Origin: Tritrichomonas musculus
Taxonomy: Eukaryota > Parabasalia > Tritrichomonadida > Tritrichomonadidae
Direction of reading: 5' to 3'
NCBI GenBank assembly: GCA_039105265.1
Contig: JAPFFF010000026.1
Coordinates: forward strand, 310,001 to 374,000
DNA: 64,000 nucleotides
The notes beneath the pieces were generated by a model, which saw nothing but the letters and a program-made list of their open reading frames with translations, was not told the origin of the DNA and searched no databases. Both the position numbers and the translations under genes were made by a program. Positions 29,520 to 39,419 of this stretch are shown here, piece after piece (the first letter of the stretch is position 1; every line of letters starts with the position of its first letter).

Positions 29520-30761
29520 ATGTTTGAGTCAAAGAGTTCTCAGGAATATTTGGACATAATGAAAAATATTCAGGAAAATATTCTTCAGTTTCTAGAAGAT
29601 GGAACTGATTCTACAGATAGTTTTCAAGTTCTTGAAAATATATTTAAAGATACAAAAATAAAAGAAAATAAGCATGATTTTTTATCATTTCTACATTTAA
29701 TTTCAAAAATATTGAATAACTACCATCGTTCTCACCTCTTTTTCAGCAAAATTGAGCGTATTTTGCAATATTTTCAAAAAGATATCAAAACAAATTTAAC
29801 GAATTCCGAAATTTTCAACATTTTCAAGAGCAACAAAAGGATTATTTTATTCCTCATTGAAGAACAAATTCTTACTTTTGATGAACATATTGCCAAAATA
29901 ATTACAACCACTGAAAAATATGTCAAAGCCAACTATCCTCATTATTTTCAACCAGAAATCCAACCATTTGTCAATAAGAAGTGGTTTCCAAAATATGATC
30001 CAAAAGAAATAGATTTAAAAACGAATATTTGGGTTGAAGAGATACAGAAAGAATTGCCAGAAAATTTCTATGAAAAACGAAAGAAAGGTGAAAATGACAA
30101 TAAACTTTGTGAACTGATTCGAAATGATATGATTAAAGAATTCGCAATATATGTCACTCAGCATAATATTTCATCTGGTGCAATAATTCAACCATCGATT
30201 TATGAAACGAATCCATTTTTGATCAAAAAGCAAACAGAACAAAATCGAAACAATCTTTCTTTGATTGAATATGCTGCATTTTTCGGATCAATTCAAATAT
30301 ATAATCATTTACGTTTCAGAAATGATGATGCTGATAAATCATCTTTATTACTTTTCGCAATTCATGGTTATAATGCTGAATTAATTCATTTGATTGAAGG
30401 TGATAGCAATGAATCGAAAGATGCTGCATTTTATGAATCAATCAAATGTCACCACAACGATTTTGCAAATTATTTCTTAAATAACTTTTTGCAGGAAAAA
30501 GAAATAAGTTCAGAAAATACAATCAATCAAAGCCTCAAATATTATAATTTTGCATTTTTGTCAAATAAGTTCATCAATGTAAATTCATTTTATAACTGTT
30601 GCAAATTTGACCATTATAAACTTGCTGATTATATTTTAGAAAATAAGAACGTTAACATTAACAAAATAGTAATTTTCAAATATTTAGTTATATATAATTT
30701 CTTATATTTATGTTTCAATTCCATTCAAAATCAAATTTTTCAATGGAATTCAAAAACATAA
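29520..30761 (+). CDS. DUF3447/ankyrin protein, N-terminal part of exploded gene
   Basis: 413-residue open frame. Residues 1-110 are the helical leader typical of trichomonad ankyrin proteins (YLDIMKNIQENILQFLED, HDFLSFLHLISKILNNYHRS). DUF3447 sits near 250-330 (LIEYAAFFGSIQIYNHL, SIKCHHNDFANYFLN). The true coding part seems to end at VNIN near 30662; the last 33 residues (from KIVIFKY) are spacer and satellite read as protein. Six further ankyrin modules on the same strand follow at intervals to 32960, where a TGA ends the last. Whether they are joined in RNA decides if this is one long gene or a truncated one. Confidence 0.65.
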   Translation: MFESKSSQEYLDIMKNIQENILQFLEDGTDSTDSFQVLENIFKDTKIKENKHDFLSFLHLISKILNNYHRSHLFFSKIERILQYFQKDIKTNLTNSEIFNIFKSNKRIILFLIEEQILTFDEHIAKIITTTEKYVKANYPHYFQPEIQPFVNKKWFPKYDPKEIDLKTNIWVEEIQKELPENFYEKRKKGENDNKLCELIRNDMIKEFAIYVTQHNISSGAIIQPSIYETNPFLIKKQTEQNRNNLSLIEYAAFFGSIQIYNHLRFRNDDADKSSLLLFAIHGYNAELIHLIEGDSNESKDAAFYESIKCHHNDFANYFLNNFLQEKEISSENTINQSLKYYNFAFLSNKFINVNSFYNCCKFDHYKLADYILENKNVNINKIVIFKYLVIYNFLYLCFNSIQNQIFQWNSKT

Positions 30762-32888
30762 ATTTCAATAAAATTTAAAATCATATGTTTCAATTCCATT
30801 CAAAATCATAGATTTCAATGAAATTCTTACATTATTTGATAAGACAGCATTATATATGGCAGTTGAAAAAGAGAATGTTGAAATCGTCAGACTTTTGTTA
30901 ACGAAAAATAATCTTGATGTCAATATGATTATCATTTTATCAGCTTTTTTAAATAAAATTTAGAAATCAGAATTTTTAATTACATTCAAAATTATATTAT
31001 TTCAATGATGTTTAAAATTTTATATTTCAATGATATTCAAAATTTTAAATTTCAATGAAATTTGAAATCATAAATTTCAATTACATTCAAAATCATAGAT
31101 TTCAATTCCATTCAAAATCATAAATTTCAATTTTATTCAAAATCTTATATTTTAATAAAATTCAAAATTTTAAATTTCAATATAATTCAAAGTCATATTT
31201 TTCAATGAAATTTTAATATTATTTGATAGGACAGCATTATTTACAGCAGTTGAAAATGATAATGTTGAAATCGTCAAACTTTTATTAGCGAATAAAAATC
31301 TTGATGTTAATGTTTTTAGCATTTTACCAACTTTTTTTTAATAAAATTTAAAAATCATAAATTTCAATTACATTTAAAATTATATATTTCAATTCCATTC
31401 AAAATCATAAATTTCAATACCATTCAAAATTATATATTTCGATAATATTCAAAATTTTATATTTTAATTATATTTTAAATCATATATTTCAATAAAATTA
31501 TTACATGGTTTTATAAGACAGCATTATGTGCAGCAGCAGAGAATGGGAATGTTGAAATCGTTAAACTTTTATTAATGAATGATAACATTGATGTTAATTT
31601 GTATAGCATTTGACCAACTTTTTAATGTAATTTAAAATTATATATTTGGATAATATTCAAAATTATATATTTCAATTACATTCAAAATCATATATTTCGA
31701 TTACATTCAAAATTATATATTTCAATTACATTCAAAATTATATATTTCAATACCATTCAAAATCATATATTTCAATGAAATTCAATATTATATATTTTAA
31801 TTATATTCAATATCATGTATTTCAATGATATTCATATTAATATATTTCAATTTCATTCATAATTATATATTTCAATAATATTCTAAATCATATATTTCAA
31901 TCCAATTCAAAATTATATATTTTGATGATATTCAATATTTTACAATTTGATGACATTCAAATATTTATTTTTTGATGAAATTCAGAATTATATATTTCAT
32001 TAGCATTCAAATTTTTATATTTCAGTAACATTCAAAATTTTATATTTCAATTCAATTCAAATTCTTAAATTTCAATGAAATTCAATTATATATACTTCAA
32101 CACAATTATTGCATGATTTAATTATACTGCATTATACATGGCAATTTTGAAAGAGAATGTTGAAGTCGTCAAACTTTTATTAGCTAATGATAATATTGAT
32201 GTCGATGCTATACTCATTTTACCAGCATTTTAATCTAATTTAAAACCATAAATTTCAATTCCATTTAAAATCATATATTTCAATTACATTCAAAATTATA
32301 TATTTCGATTCCATTCAAAACCCTAAATTTCAATGGAGTTTAAATTAATATTATCCAATTCCATTTAAAATCATATGTTTCAATTACGTTCAAAATCATA
32401 TATTTTAATGAAATTAAAAATCATAAATTTCAATGATATACAATATCATAAATTTCAATTACATTCAGAATCATATATTTAAATGGAATTCAAAATAATA
32501 TTTTTTTTATCAAATTATTTCATTATTTCATCAGTCAGCAATATATGTAGCAGTTGCAGTAAATAATATTGAAATCATCAAACTTTTAATAGCGAATGAT
32601 AAAGTTGATGTTAACACTGGATTGGTTTCATCAACTTTTTTATGAAATTTCAAATAAAAAATTTCAATATAATTCAAATTGAAAATTTCAATCATGTTCA
32701 AATTCATATATTTCAATAATATTCAATATCATATATTACAATAACATTCTAATTCATATTTTTTGATAATGTTATAAATCATATATTTCAAAACCATTCA
32801 AAATAAAGAATTTCAATGTCATTCAAAATTGTGAATTTCAATGAAATTCAAAATTATCCAGTTTGATTACATTGTATTTCAATTTTAT
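30663..32888 (+). repeat. 25-bp AT-rich satellite filling ankyrin spacers
   Basis: Degenerate tandem copies of about 25 bp, consensus near TTACATTCAAAATTATATAT followed by TTCAA, fill the spaces between ankyrin modules. Spacer lengths are about 181, 306, 206, 527, 328 and 273 bp. The satellite is absent from the modules and their immediate flanks, so it expanded inside pre-existing spacers. Confidence 0.75.
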
Positions 32889-32960
32889 GAATCAGCATTA
32901 CATCTTGCAGTTAGACATAATATGATTAAAACCATAAAGCTTTTGGAAGGAAGTAAATGA
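30844..32960 (+). other. Array of six isolated ankyrin modules
   Basis: Modules at 30844-30924, 31231-31311, 31518-31598, 32126-32206, 32535-32615 and 32889-32960. The first five are exactly 81 bp (27 codons: TALYMAVEKENVEIVRLLL up to DVN); the last ends ESALHLAVRHNMIKTIKLLE and a TGA. Spacers are not all multiples of three and contain stops, so the modules lie in different frames. Each module is preceded by a conserved stretch ending about TTTnATAAG and followed by about GCATTTTACCAACTTTT. The modules themselves have no internal stop. Either they are exons of an unusual spliced gene or the remains of one. Confidence 0.6.
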
Positions 32961-33480
32961 TTCAGCAGTTAAAAATTGCAAAGCCAGGGAGTTGCTTTTG
33001 CAATAATTTTCAATCAATAAAAATTAATTAATTTTAATTTTTTTTTTTTTTTTTTCTATTTTTTAGAAATAACATAAAACAAGAAATAAATTTATTTCAA
33101 AAAGTTCTTCGCTTTTTTGCTAAAAGAATTGTTCATCAAAAATTTTTATTCTATACTACTTTCAAGTAAAATCACCTCTTCAATTTTTGAAACAAACTCT
33201 CTTTTATCAAAAAGACAACCAATATCTATATTTCCAAAAACAGAAAATCAAAAGAAACAAAAAAAGTTTAAAAATTCTTTGATTTCAGGTTAAAAAACAA
33301 TGCTTATGGAAGAAACAAAAAAATTTTTTAAAAAATTCTCATTGATTTTAAGCCAAGAAGAGCAATATGAATAAATCATACGCAAAAAAAGCATTTTTTA
33401 AAAAGAATCACCACTTTAAAACATCTCGAGAATAGATATTTATGCTCCAGATAGAAATTTCTTGAATTATTATAAATAAG

Positions 33481-33591
33481 AGAAGCTATAAATTGGTGGT
33501 CATTTTAGGTTGGAAATTACCAGGATTAAAGCATTTTATAGCTCCAAGTGACAAGTTGCCAAAAAGTGGTCATTAACTATTTAAAGCCTAG
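33481..33591. mobile_element. Small MITE-like element, 111 bp
   Basis: Imperfect inverted ends (AGAAGCTATAAATTGGTGGT on the left; CATTAACTATTTAAAGCCTAG on the right has the complement CTAGGCTTTAAAT) are flanked by the octamer TAAATAAG at 33473-33480 and 33592-33599. The right end resembles the ends of the element at 36774-37282, so both belong to one non-autonomous family. Confidence 0.5.
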
Positions 33592-34038
33592 TAAATAAGA
33601 TGCTAGGTTTTACTGTCCAGACGAGTTTTCATAGAAAAAGTCATAGAAGTATCCATATCCACTTTCATTTTTATCTTTATGGTCTCAATAAAAAGATTTC
33701 TTCTAAAGTTTTCTTTCTCAATTTTTGTTTTATTTGCGCTTGACACTTTTTCATTTTCAGAGTACCTCTGAATTTCTTGCATTCAAAAGTAATTTAAAAA
33801 GAAATTTTAAAAAATTGTTAATCAACAATTTTTTAAATTTCAAAATGATTTCTATTGAAATCGTTAATCAAATGGGACACTTTTGAATTGATTTCTATGG
33901 TAATTTAAAAAGTTTACCCCAAGCTAATTGAATCCGACTTTATACTTCGAAAATTTTTCTACTCAAAAAGTTATATAATTTTGAAAATTTTTCTACTCAA
34001 AAAGTTATATAATTTTGAAAATTTTCATTTTTTTTTCT

Positions 34039-34046
34039 TCATATAT
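34039..34046 (+). promoter_or_regulatory. Initiator-like TCATATAT
   Basis: TCATATAT lies 22 bases before the ATG at 34061 and fits TCA-Y-W. Confidence 0.35.
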
Positions 34047-34060
34047 TTTACGCGTTATAA

Positions 34061-34792
34061 ATGGATATTCAACAATGGTTAGATATAAGAAAAGATTTAT
34101 ATAATGATGTTCTTGAATTTTTGGATGGTAAAGAAGAAAATGATATAATTACAATATTTGAAAAATATATCACCAAAAATAATGACGGATTTGAAGAATT
34201 GCTTCATTTAATATTAAAAATATCCAAATATCACCATAGAAATTCTAACTTTCGAGCCAAAATAACAGAGATAATACTTTTTTTCCAATAAAAAATCGCT
34301 TATTACTTGGGAAAAAAAGTAACTTTAATTGAATATGCAACATTTTTCGGAGCCATTCAAATTTTCAACTTTTTGAGATTAAATAATGTGCCATTGACTT
34401 CATCTATGATGACTTTTTCAATTCATGGAAGAAATGCAGAATTAATTCACATCCTTGAAGAAAATATTAAATATGAGGACAGTTTAATCACAAAGATATC
34501 AGTTGAATCAATCAAATGCCACCATAATGATATATCAAATTACATTGTTAACAACATTGTAAAGAAATATAAAAAACTTTTTGATGTCTTTAGAAGTTTC
34601 AATAATAATTTGATCACTTATGGTCTTCATTACTATAACTATGAATTCATGACTAGCAATATGACACATTCTTTTACTTTTTACAATGCATGCAAATATG
34701 ATCACATATCATTTGTTAAACTATTGTTTGATGAAAAGTTATCGAAATTGAAATTGAAAAAAATTCATGAAAAAAAAAATTTCTTTTTATAA
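34061..34792 (+). pseudogene. Broken DUF3447/ankyrin gene
   Basis: The first 76 codons (MDIQQWLDIRKDLYNDVLEF, GFEELLHLILKISKYHHRNS) are the family leader and end in TAA at 34291. The same frame resumes as YYLGKKVTLIEYATFFGAIQIF, the DUF3447 part, then SIKCHHNDISNYI and FYNACKYDHISFVKLLFDEK, ending at 34792. About 130-150 residues found in the relative at 29520 are missing at the junction, so a deletion plus a stop inactivated it. The C-terminal ankyrin repeats are absent too. Upstream sequence still has an initiator-like site. Confidence 0.65.
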
Positions 34793-34995
34793 AAAGGTCT
34801 ATTATATTTATAATAAAACTCTTTATATAACAGCTTGTAAATGAAAATTAAAATAATTTTTTTTTTATCATATCAATTTCATTTGGAAATGCAGCAAGTT
34901 ATATTAAAGAAAAAAACATTTATATCAAATGAAATGGTGATTTATTATTATTATTAAATCAATATATAAAAGTAGAGTATACTTTTTTTATTTTG

Positions 34996-36309
34996 TTATA
35001 TTTCATTAAGAAGATTCTGTTGAAAGTGTTGAAGCTCATCAAGTGCATCCTTATATTTTGTATCAATAGGCACTTTTGTTATAAAGTGTGTGAATGCTTC
35101 TTTCAAGACCAACGTTTCCCTCATCAGTTGGTTGGAACTATCATAGTAAAAAGTGGGGCAAAAAATACTTTTCTTTGGTGTCATTTTTGTGAATGAGAAT
35201 AAATTCAAGCCAAGAATATCTTTGTGCTCGAATTTCACTTTGTCTGAAACTGCAAAAACGGCTTGAAGGAAGAAGTCCATGATTGGACGATTAATCTTGA
35301 CTGTGCCAATTCCTGAATTTCTTCCATAAGCACGTCCTGGTTCACCTGTAAAGTTTCCATTATTAATCCAATAGTAAAAACCATCTTTCATGTGAGAATT
35401 CAAATCTTTTCTGAACAAATTGAAGATATCACGAATGGTCATGTCATCAGTTGGATCTGCTAATAAATTGCAGGCTGTAACACAGTTTGTATTTCTCCAG
35501 TTCAATTTGGATGGATCATCGGCAAACTTTCTAGTATCAACGATAATCGGTAATGCTAAAGGTTGTCGCTTGTATGAGCTTCCCTCCTTAATTTTGGCCA
35601 TTGCATTTTGGTTAATTGTAATACCTGTCCACAAAAGTTCGTTCATTTGTTTTGGCTTTTTTGATTTTTTATCGAAACACGTTAAATTCTCAATTGGGAT
35701 TTCATCATCAAAATGAATTTCTTTGGGAGAGTGGTCGACGAGATATTTGGTGTTAACATCATAAGGAAAAGAAGTAATTAGTTTATTTGGATGAAGATTT
35801 GGCTTAACTCTTTCGGCTCTTTCGATCTCTGTTTTGAATGCTATTGAATCTGGAATTGGAACCATTTTTTCATCGGGTGATAAATTTTCATCAGATTTGT
35901 AAGCGTTTACGATATCATCATCAAGGCTATGTTCAACTGCATTCATAATAAAGCCACTATCTGCAGCAATATGGTTTGTACTTACCACAACAATTCGATC
36001 ATTCGAGGCAATTGTCGTTAATCGTTTATCAACTGGAAATGTGCCATTTTGCTCAATCCAATGACAGGCTGCTTTACAATCTTGAATCCACATTGGCAAT
36101 TTCATGATTCCGCCAATTGTTTCATCATCTGATGTCTTTGCGTAATGACCATCAACAACTTTAAGTCGAAGACCAAGAAATATTTTATTAAAGTTTTTAA
36201 CAACTTTGTCAACTAAGTTGGAGTTTTCAAGCTTTATTGAAAATTGGACATTGGATGAAAAAAAGGGGTTTCCAAATGCCTTTTCTATTCCTTCTAATGG
36301 TCTAAGCAT
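34996..36309 (-). CDS. Possible condensation/acyltransferase-fold protein
   Basis: 437 residues, no signal peptide or membrane span. VVSTNHIAADSGFIMNAV near residue 105-120 recalls the HHxxxDG active-site region of the BAHD, condensation and alcohol acetyltransferase superfamily, though the first His of the pair is Asn. MRETLVLKEAF and NSGIGTVKINRPI could be the second half of such a two-lobed fold. If so, it would transfer an acyl group from CoA or a carrier; the substrate is unknown. The motif match is partial and I would accept an unrelated conserved protein. ATG at 36309 with initiator TCATTTTT at 36316-36323 and TACGATCA at 36326-36333. Confidence 0.45.
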   Translation of the reverse strand: MLRPLEGIEKAFGNPFFSSNVQFSIKLENSNLVDKVVKNFNKIFLGLRLKVVDGHYAKTSDDETIGGIMKLPMWIQDCKAACHWIEQNGTFPVDKRLTTIASNDRIVVVSTNHIAADSGFIMNAVEHSLDDDIVNAYKSDENLSPDEKMVPIPDSIAFKTEIERAERVKPNLHPNKLITSFPYDVNTKYLVDHSPKEIHFDDEIPIENLTCFDKKSKKPKQMNELLWTGITINQNAMAKIKEGSSYKRQPLALPIIVDTRKFADDPSKLNWRNTNCVTACNLLADPTDDMTIRDIFNLFRKDLNSHMKDGFYYWINNGNFTGEPGRAYGRNSGIGTVKINRPIMDFFLQAVFAVSDKVKFEHKDILGLNLFSFTKMTPKKSIFCPTFYYDSSNQLMRETLVLKEAFTHFITKVPIDTKYKDALDELQHFQQNLLNEI

Positions 36310-36315
36310 TAAAAT

Positions 36316-36333
36316 AAAAATGAAATACGATCA
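36316..36333 (-). promoter_or_regulatory. Initiator TCATTTTT plus TGATCGTA motif
   Basis: On the coding strand TGATCGTA is followed within a few bases by TCATTTTT, 6 bases before the ATG at 36309. TGATCGTT variants also lie upstream of the genes starting at 38831, 45267 and 52271. Confidence 0.5.
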
Positions 36334-36773
36334 AAAAAACTTTTTGTGAGAAAAAATACGATTCTTATTTGAGAGGAAAAAATATCGTAAATATTATTCT
36401 CAAAAAGCGATCGTTAAAGAAATCAATTAAAATAAACCATAAAATTTCTATTATTTGAATCATCATCAGCATTTTGAATAATTTTGTTTTTTTTTTTTTA
36501 GATTAATTCATTTTATTGTTTTGGAAAACATTTGTAAATAAATATTCCTTCTTCTGTTATTACAATCGATTTAAAAGCTTTTTGTATTTGCAATAATCTA
36601 ATTAGTGTTATTAAATTTTCCATCATCTTTACTGCCAATACAAGAAGAAGCATTCTAAAAGTGTTCATCATTGAAGAAAATAGCTTTAGAAGAATGTTCT
36701 ATGCTTTGGGATTTTTACATTAATCCATCATTAAATGACTATATAGAAGATGCATTTTCCAAAAATGTAAAAA

Positions 36774-37282
36774 CCTAGGCTTTAAATGGTCGGAGTGGTC
36801 ATGCCACTTTTTTTGCCACATATACTTTTTGAGTTAAATTAGGCTGACATCTCGTTATGACTGGACATTTTGGATTTTTTGAAAAAACGGACTATTATCA
36901 AAAAGTTGAACATTTAAATGATGGATATTGCAATTTTTTTGATACTGGTCATTCTCGTTTTGCATATAAAAAAGAAGATATTTGAAAAAACGATCTCCTA
37001 TCAAAAAGTCAAGCATTTAAATCTTATCTTTTTCAAAAAGTTGAACATTGAAAAAGTTTTTTTTTATTTGCTGTAATGTGATATAAAAAATCGATTCAAT
37101 TATTGATTGTATTCGAGAATTATTGACCTTCTAACCGTCAAGAAAATTAAAAAATTTTTTGTTCAAGTTTCATTCCAAAAAAATTATAATTGGATATTTT
37201 CGATTACTGGTCATTAAAATTAAATAAAAAGAGGTTTAACGGGTCATTTTGAGATCAAAATGACCAGTATTTAAAGCCTAGG
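36774..37282. mobile_element. MITE, 509 bp, with inverted ends and TAAAAA duplication
   Basis: Left end CCTAGGCTTTAAATGGTC; right end GACCAGTATTTAAAGCCTAGG is its reverse complement apart from three bases. TAAAAA flanks both sides (36768-36773 and 37283-37288). There is no coding frame inside. Two internal direct copies of about 35 bp (around TATCAAAAAGTnnAnCATTT) are visible. Non-autonomous DNA element; the mobilising family is unknown. Related to 33481-33591. Confidence 0.7.
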
Positions 37283-37365
37283 TAAAAACTTTTTATTTTG
37301 AATAAAATTATTAATAAAACGCTTTTATTATAAATGCTTGCTTTTTATTTTGCTTTCTATTTATA

Positions 37366-38831
37366 TCAGAAATCTTGGGGAATAAAATCTTTTAAATCGC
37401 CATCAGTTTCAATCATGATTTTGATTTTTTTTGTATGCTCAGTTTCTTTCATTTTATAGTTGGTTCCTTTATGGATATGTTCATCTGGATCAGCACAATT
37501 ATGACCATATTTTCTTAGCAATTTTAACCTAAATGGCCTGAAAAATGAGTTAATATCATTTACACCTATAGAAGTCTGCTCTTTAAGAATATCAATGCAA
37601 TTTTCATACAGATCGCTAAAAATTGCTTCTGGAAATGAATATTGAATGATACTCAAGTATTCATTCTTCAAAAACAACTCGTGACTCCACACGATATTTT
37701 CTTGATCAGATTCCCAAAATTGCTTTTTATTAATGACATTTTCTATGTAAGCAAGATGTAATTTAGAGCTTTCTGAGAGTTCTGAAGCCAAAAATTCGCG
37801 TTTATTAGAAATTTCTTTTTCTCTTAAATCATACAAAACATTATCACAAAATTTGATAATATCAATGTCATAATGAGGGAGGATTGAATTGATTTCTTTC
37901 TTCAATTCTTGAATCAATAAGAAACAGTTGTATTCATTTGGATTAGCATTTGAATATCTTTTAGTAATTTTCTCCTTAAATTCGTCCTTCCAACTTTCAT
38001 TCATTGATGTTTTAATATGAAGATAAATGCTGTCAATATGAAGTGATTGAATTAAGTCAACACTTTGAAAATTGGATGTTATACTATAAATAGTTGATCT
38101 GTTATACTGAAACACATCTGTTAAATTGTCAAGAAAGTATCCATATGTATCTATTTCTTTAATATTAATGCAATGAATATGACTTTTTGAATTGAATTTA
38201 GAAATAATTTGAAACAGAATTCATCATCGTTATTTATCTTTTTTGAAGATTTAATTGATGAATCTTTCATTAAAAATATTATTTCTGGATTCTCATTAAG
38301 AATTTTAGAAGAATTGGCAATGAAATTTTGATCTATTCCATTGTCATTTTCCCATATTTCTTCTTCATCTTCTATTCCATTTTCATCAGTTGATGATGAA
38401 GCAACTGAAGAATTATCAGTGCCTTTTGATTCATCTTCATCGTCATTATTTCCTGGTGAAAAATAACGACGATAATCAGGCTTGTTATGAGGAAGCATAT
38501 TCATTATATCATCAATGATTTTAATGGTTTCAATTTGCTTTATATAATAATTTTTATCTAAAATACAAATACTGAGATTGCTGATATAAGAAAGAAATAC
38601 ATAGATTTGGAAAAGAATTATGAAAAGACTTGATTGATTTTCTTTAGATCTTGGAACATGAAGAAGAAGAAATACAGGATCTTTGCTTTTGTTATATGAA
38701 TATTTCCCTGATAAAGCATAAACAAAAATTTGATCATCTTCATCATCATCAATTTGTGGAGGCCGACAAATAATCAACTTAGATAACAATGAAATGGAAT
38801 CATTTTCATTTGAATTTATAAATTCAATCAT
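37366..38831 (-). pseudogene. Unrecognised gene split by a frameshift
   Basis: Reading starts with ATG at 38831 (MIEFINSNENDSISLLSK) and runs 226 residues to a stop at 38151. From about 38216 a second frame continues smoothly (ISKFNSKSHIHCINIKEIDTYGYFLDNLTDVFQYNRS) into a 249-residue frame ending at 37366. A one-base indel near 38216 is enough to explain it; no intron signal is seen. Together about 480 residues, with an acidic Asp/Glu/Ser stretch near 135-175. I do not recognise the family. It may be a recent pseudogene, a sequencing error or a programmed shift. AACGATCA lies at 38846-38853, just before the ATG. Confidence 0.5.
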
Positions 38832-39419
38832 TTTCTTTCATTATTAACGATCATATCAGGTGATTGAATATTTGACTTTTCAAAGGCAACTATTAAGGCA
38901 AATTTTTAATTTTTGAGGTTAATTATTATTATTTTTTTTTTTTTCCTTATGTGCCTTTATGAATAAATTCAAAAACATACACTACTCTCAAAAATGAATA
39001 CTCTCTCCTAAATCCAATTGTCGAACATTTATAAAAAGAATTATTTAATTTAGCTTATCTATAAAATCTGATAAACCGTAATGATTGTCTGAAGTTTTTG
39101 ATATTAATTGAAGCTTTGACTTAATTTATTTTCAGTTACTCTGATATTTATTTTCTTAATCTCAAAAAGTGAAAATATTTCAGAGAAAAAATTTATAATT
39201 TATCTCATATGAAAATTAAATTATTTTTGTGACAGGCTTATATTTGTCCTCTGGCATTTTAGAATTTTGTGATGGTTATTTAATGACAGGAGTATCATTC
39301 CTCTTATTCATATTCAAAAAGTTCAAAATTTCACATTGAAACATTGGTATTGATAACATTCAATATTAACATATTTTTTTAACACTTGTTTATTTAATTT
39401 AAATCTTAAATTTTTGAGT
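38832..39419. other. AT-rich intergenic stretch, no gene seen
   Basis: About 590 bases between two same-strand genes. It contains the AACGATCA motif near its left edge. No coding frame or repeat was recognised. Confidence 0.5.

Larger units (their letters stand above)
32961..34060. other. Intergenic region with a small MITE and a tandem duplication
   Basis: About 1.1 kb without a coding frame. It holds the MITE at 33481-33591, an inverted repeat at about 33809-33834 (AAAAAATTGTT/AACAATTTTTT) and a direct duplication of about 39 bp at about 33949-34024 (containing CTACTCAAAAAGTTATATAA) just upstream of the next ankyrin gene. Confidence 0.5.

Noticed and set aside
30677-32880. Regular short repeats separated by sequences, resembling a CRISPR-like array
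   Set aside because: The 25-bp units are degenerate, directly tandem and AT-rich with no unique spacers of even length, and the host is eukaryotic. It is a satellite.
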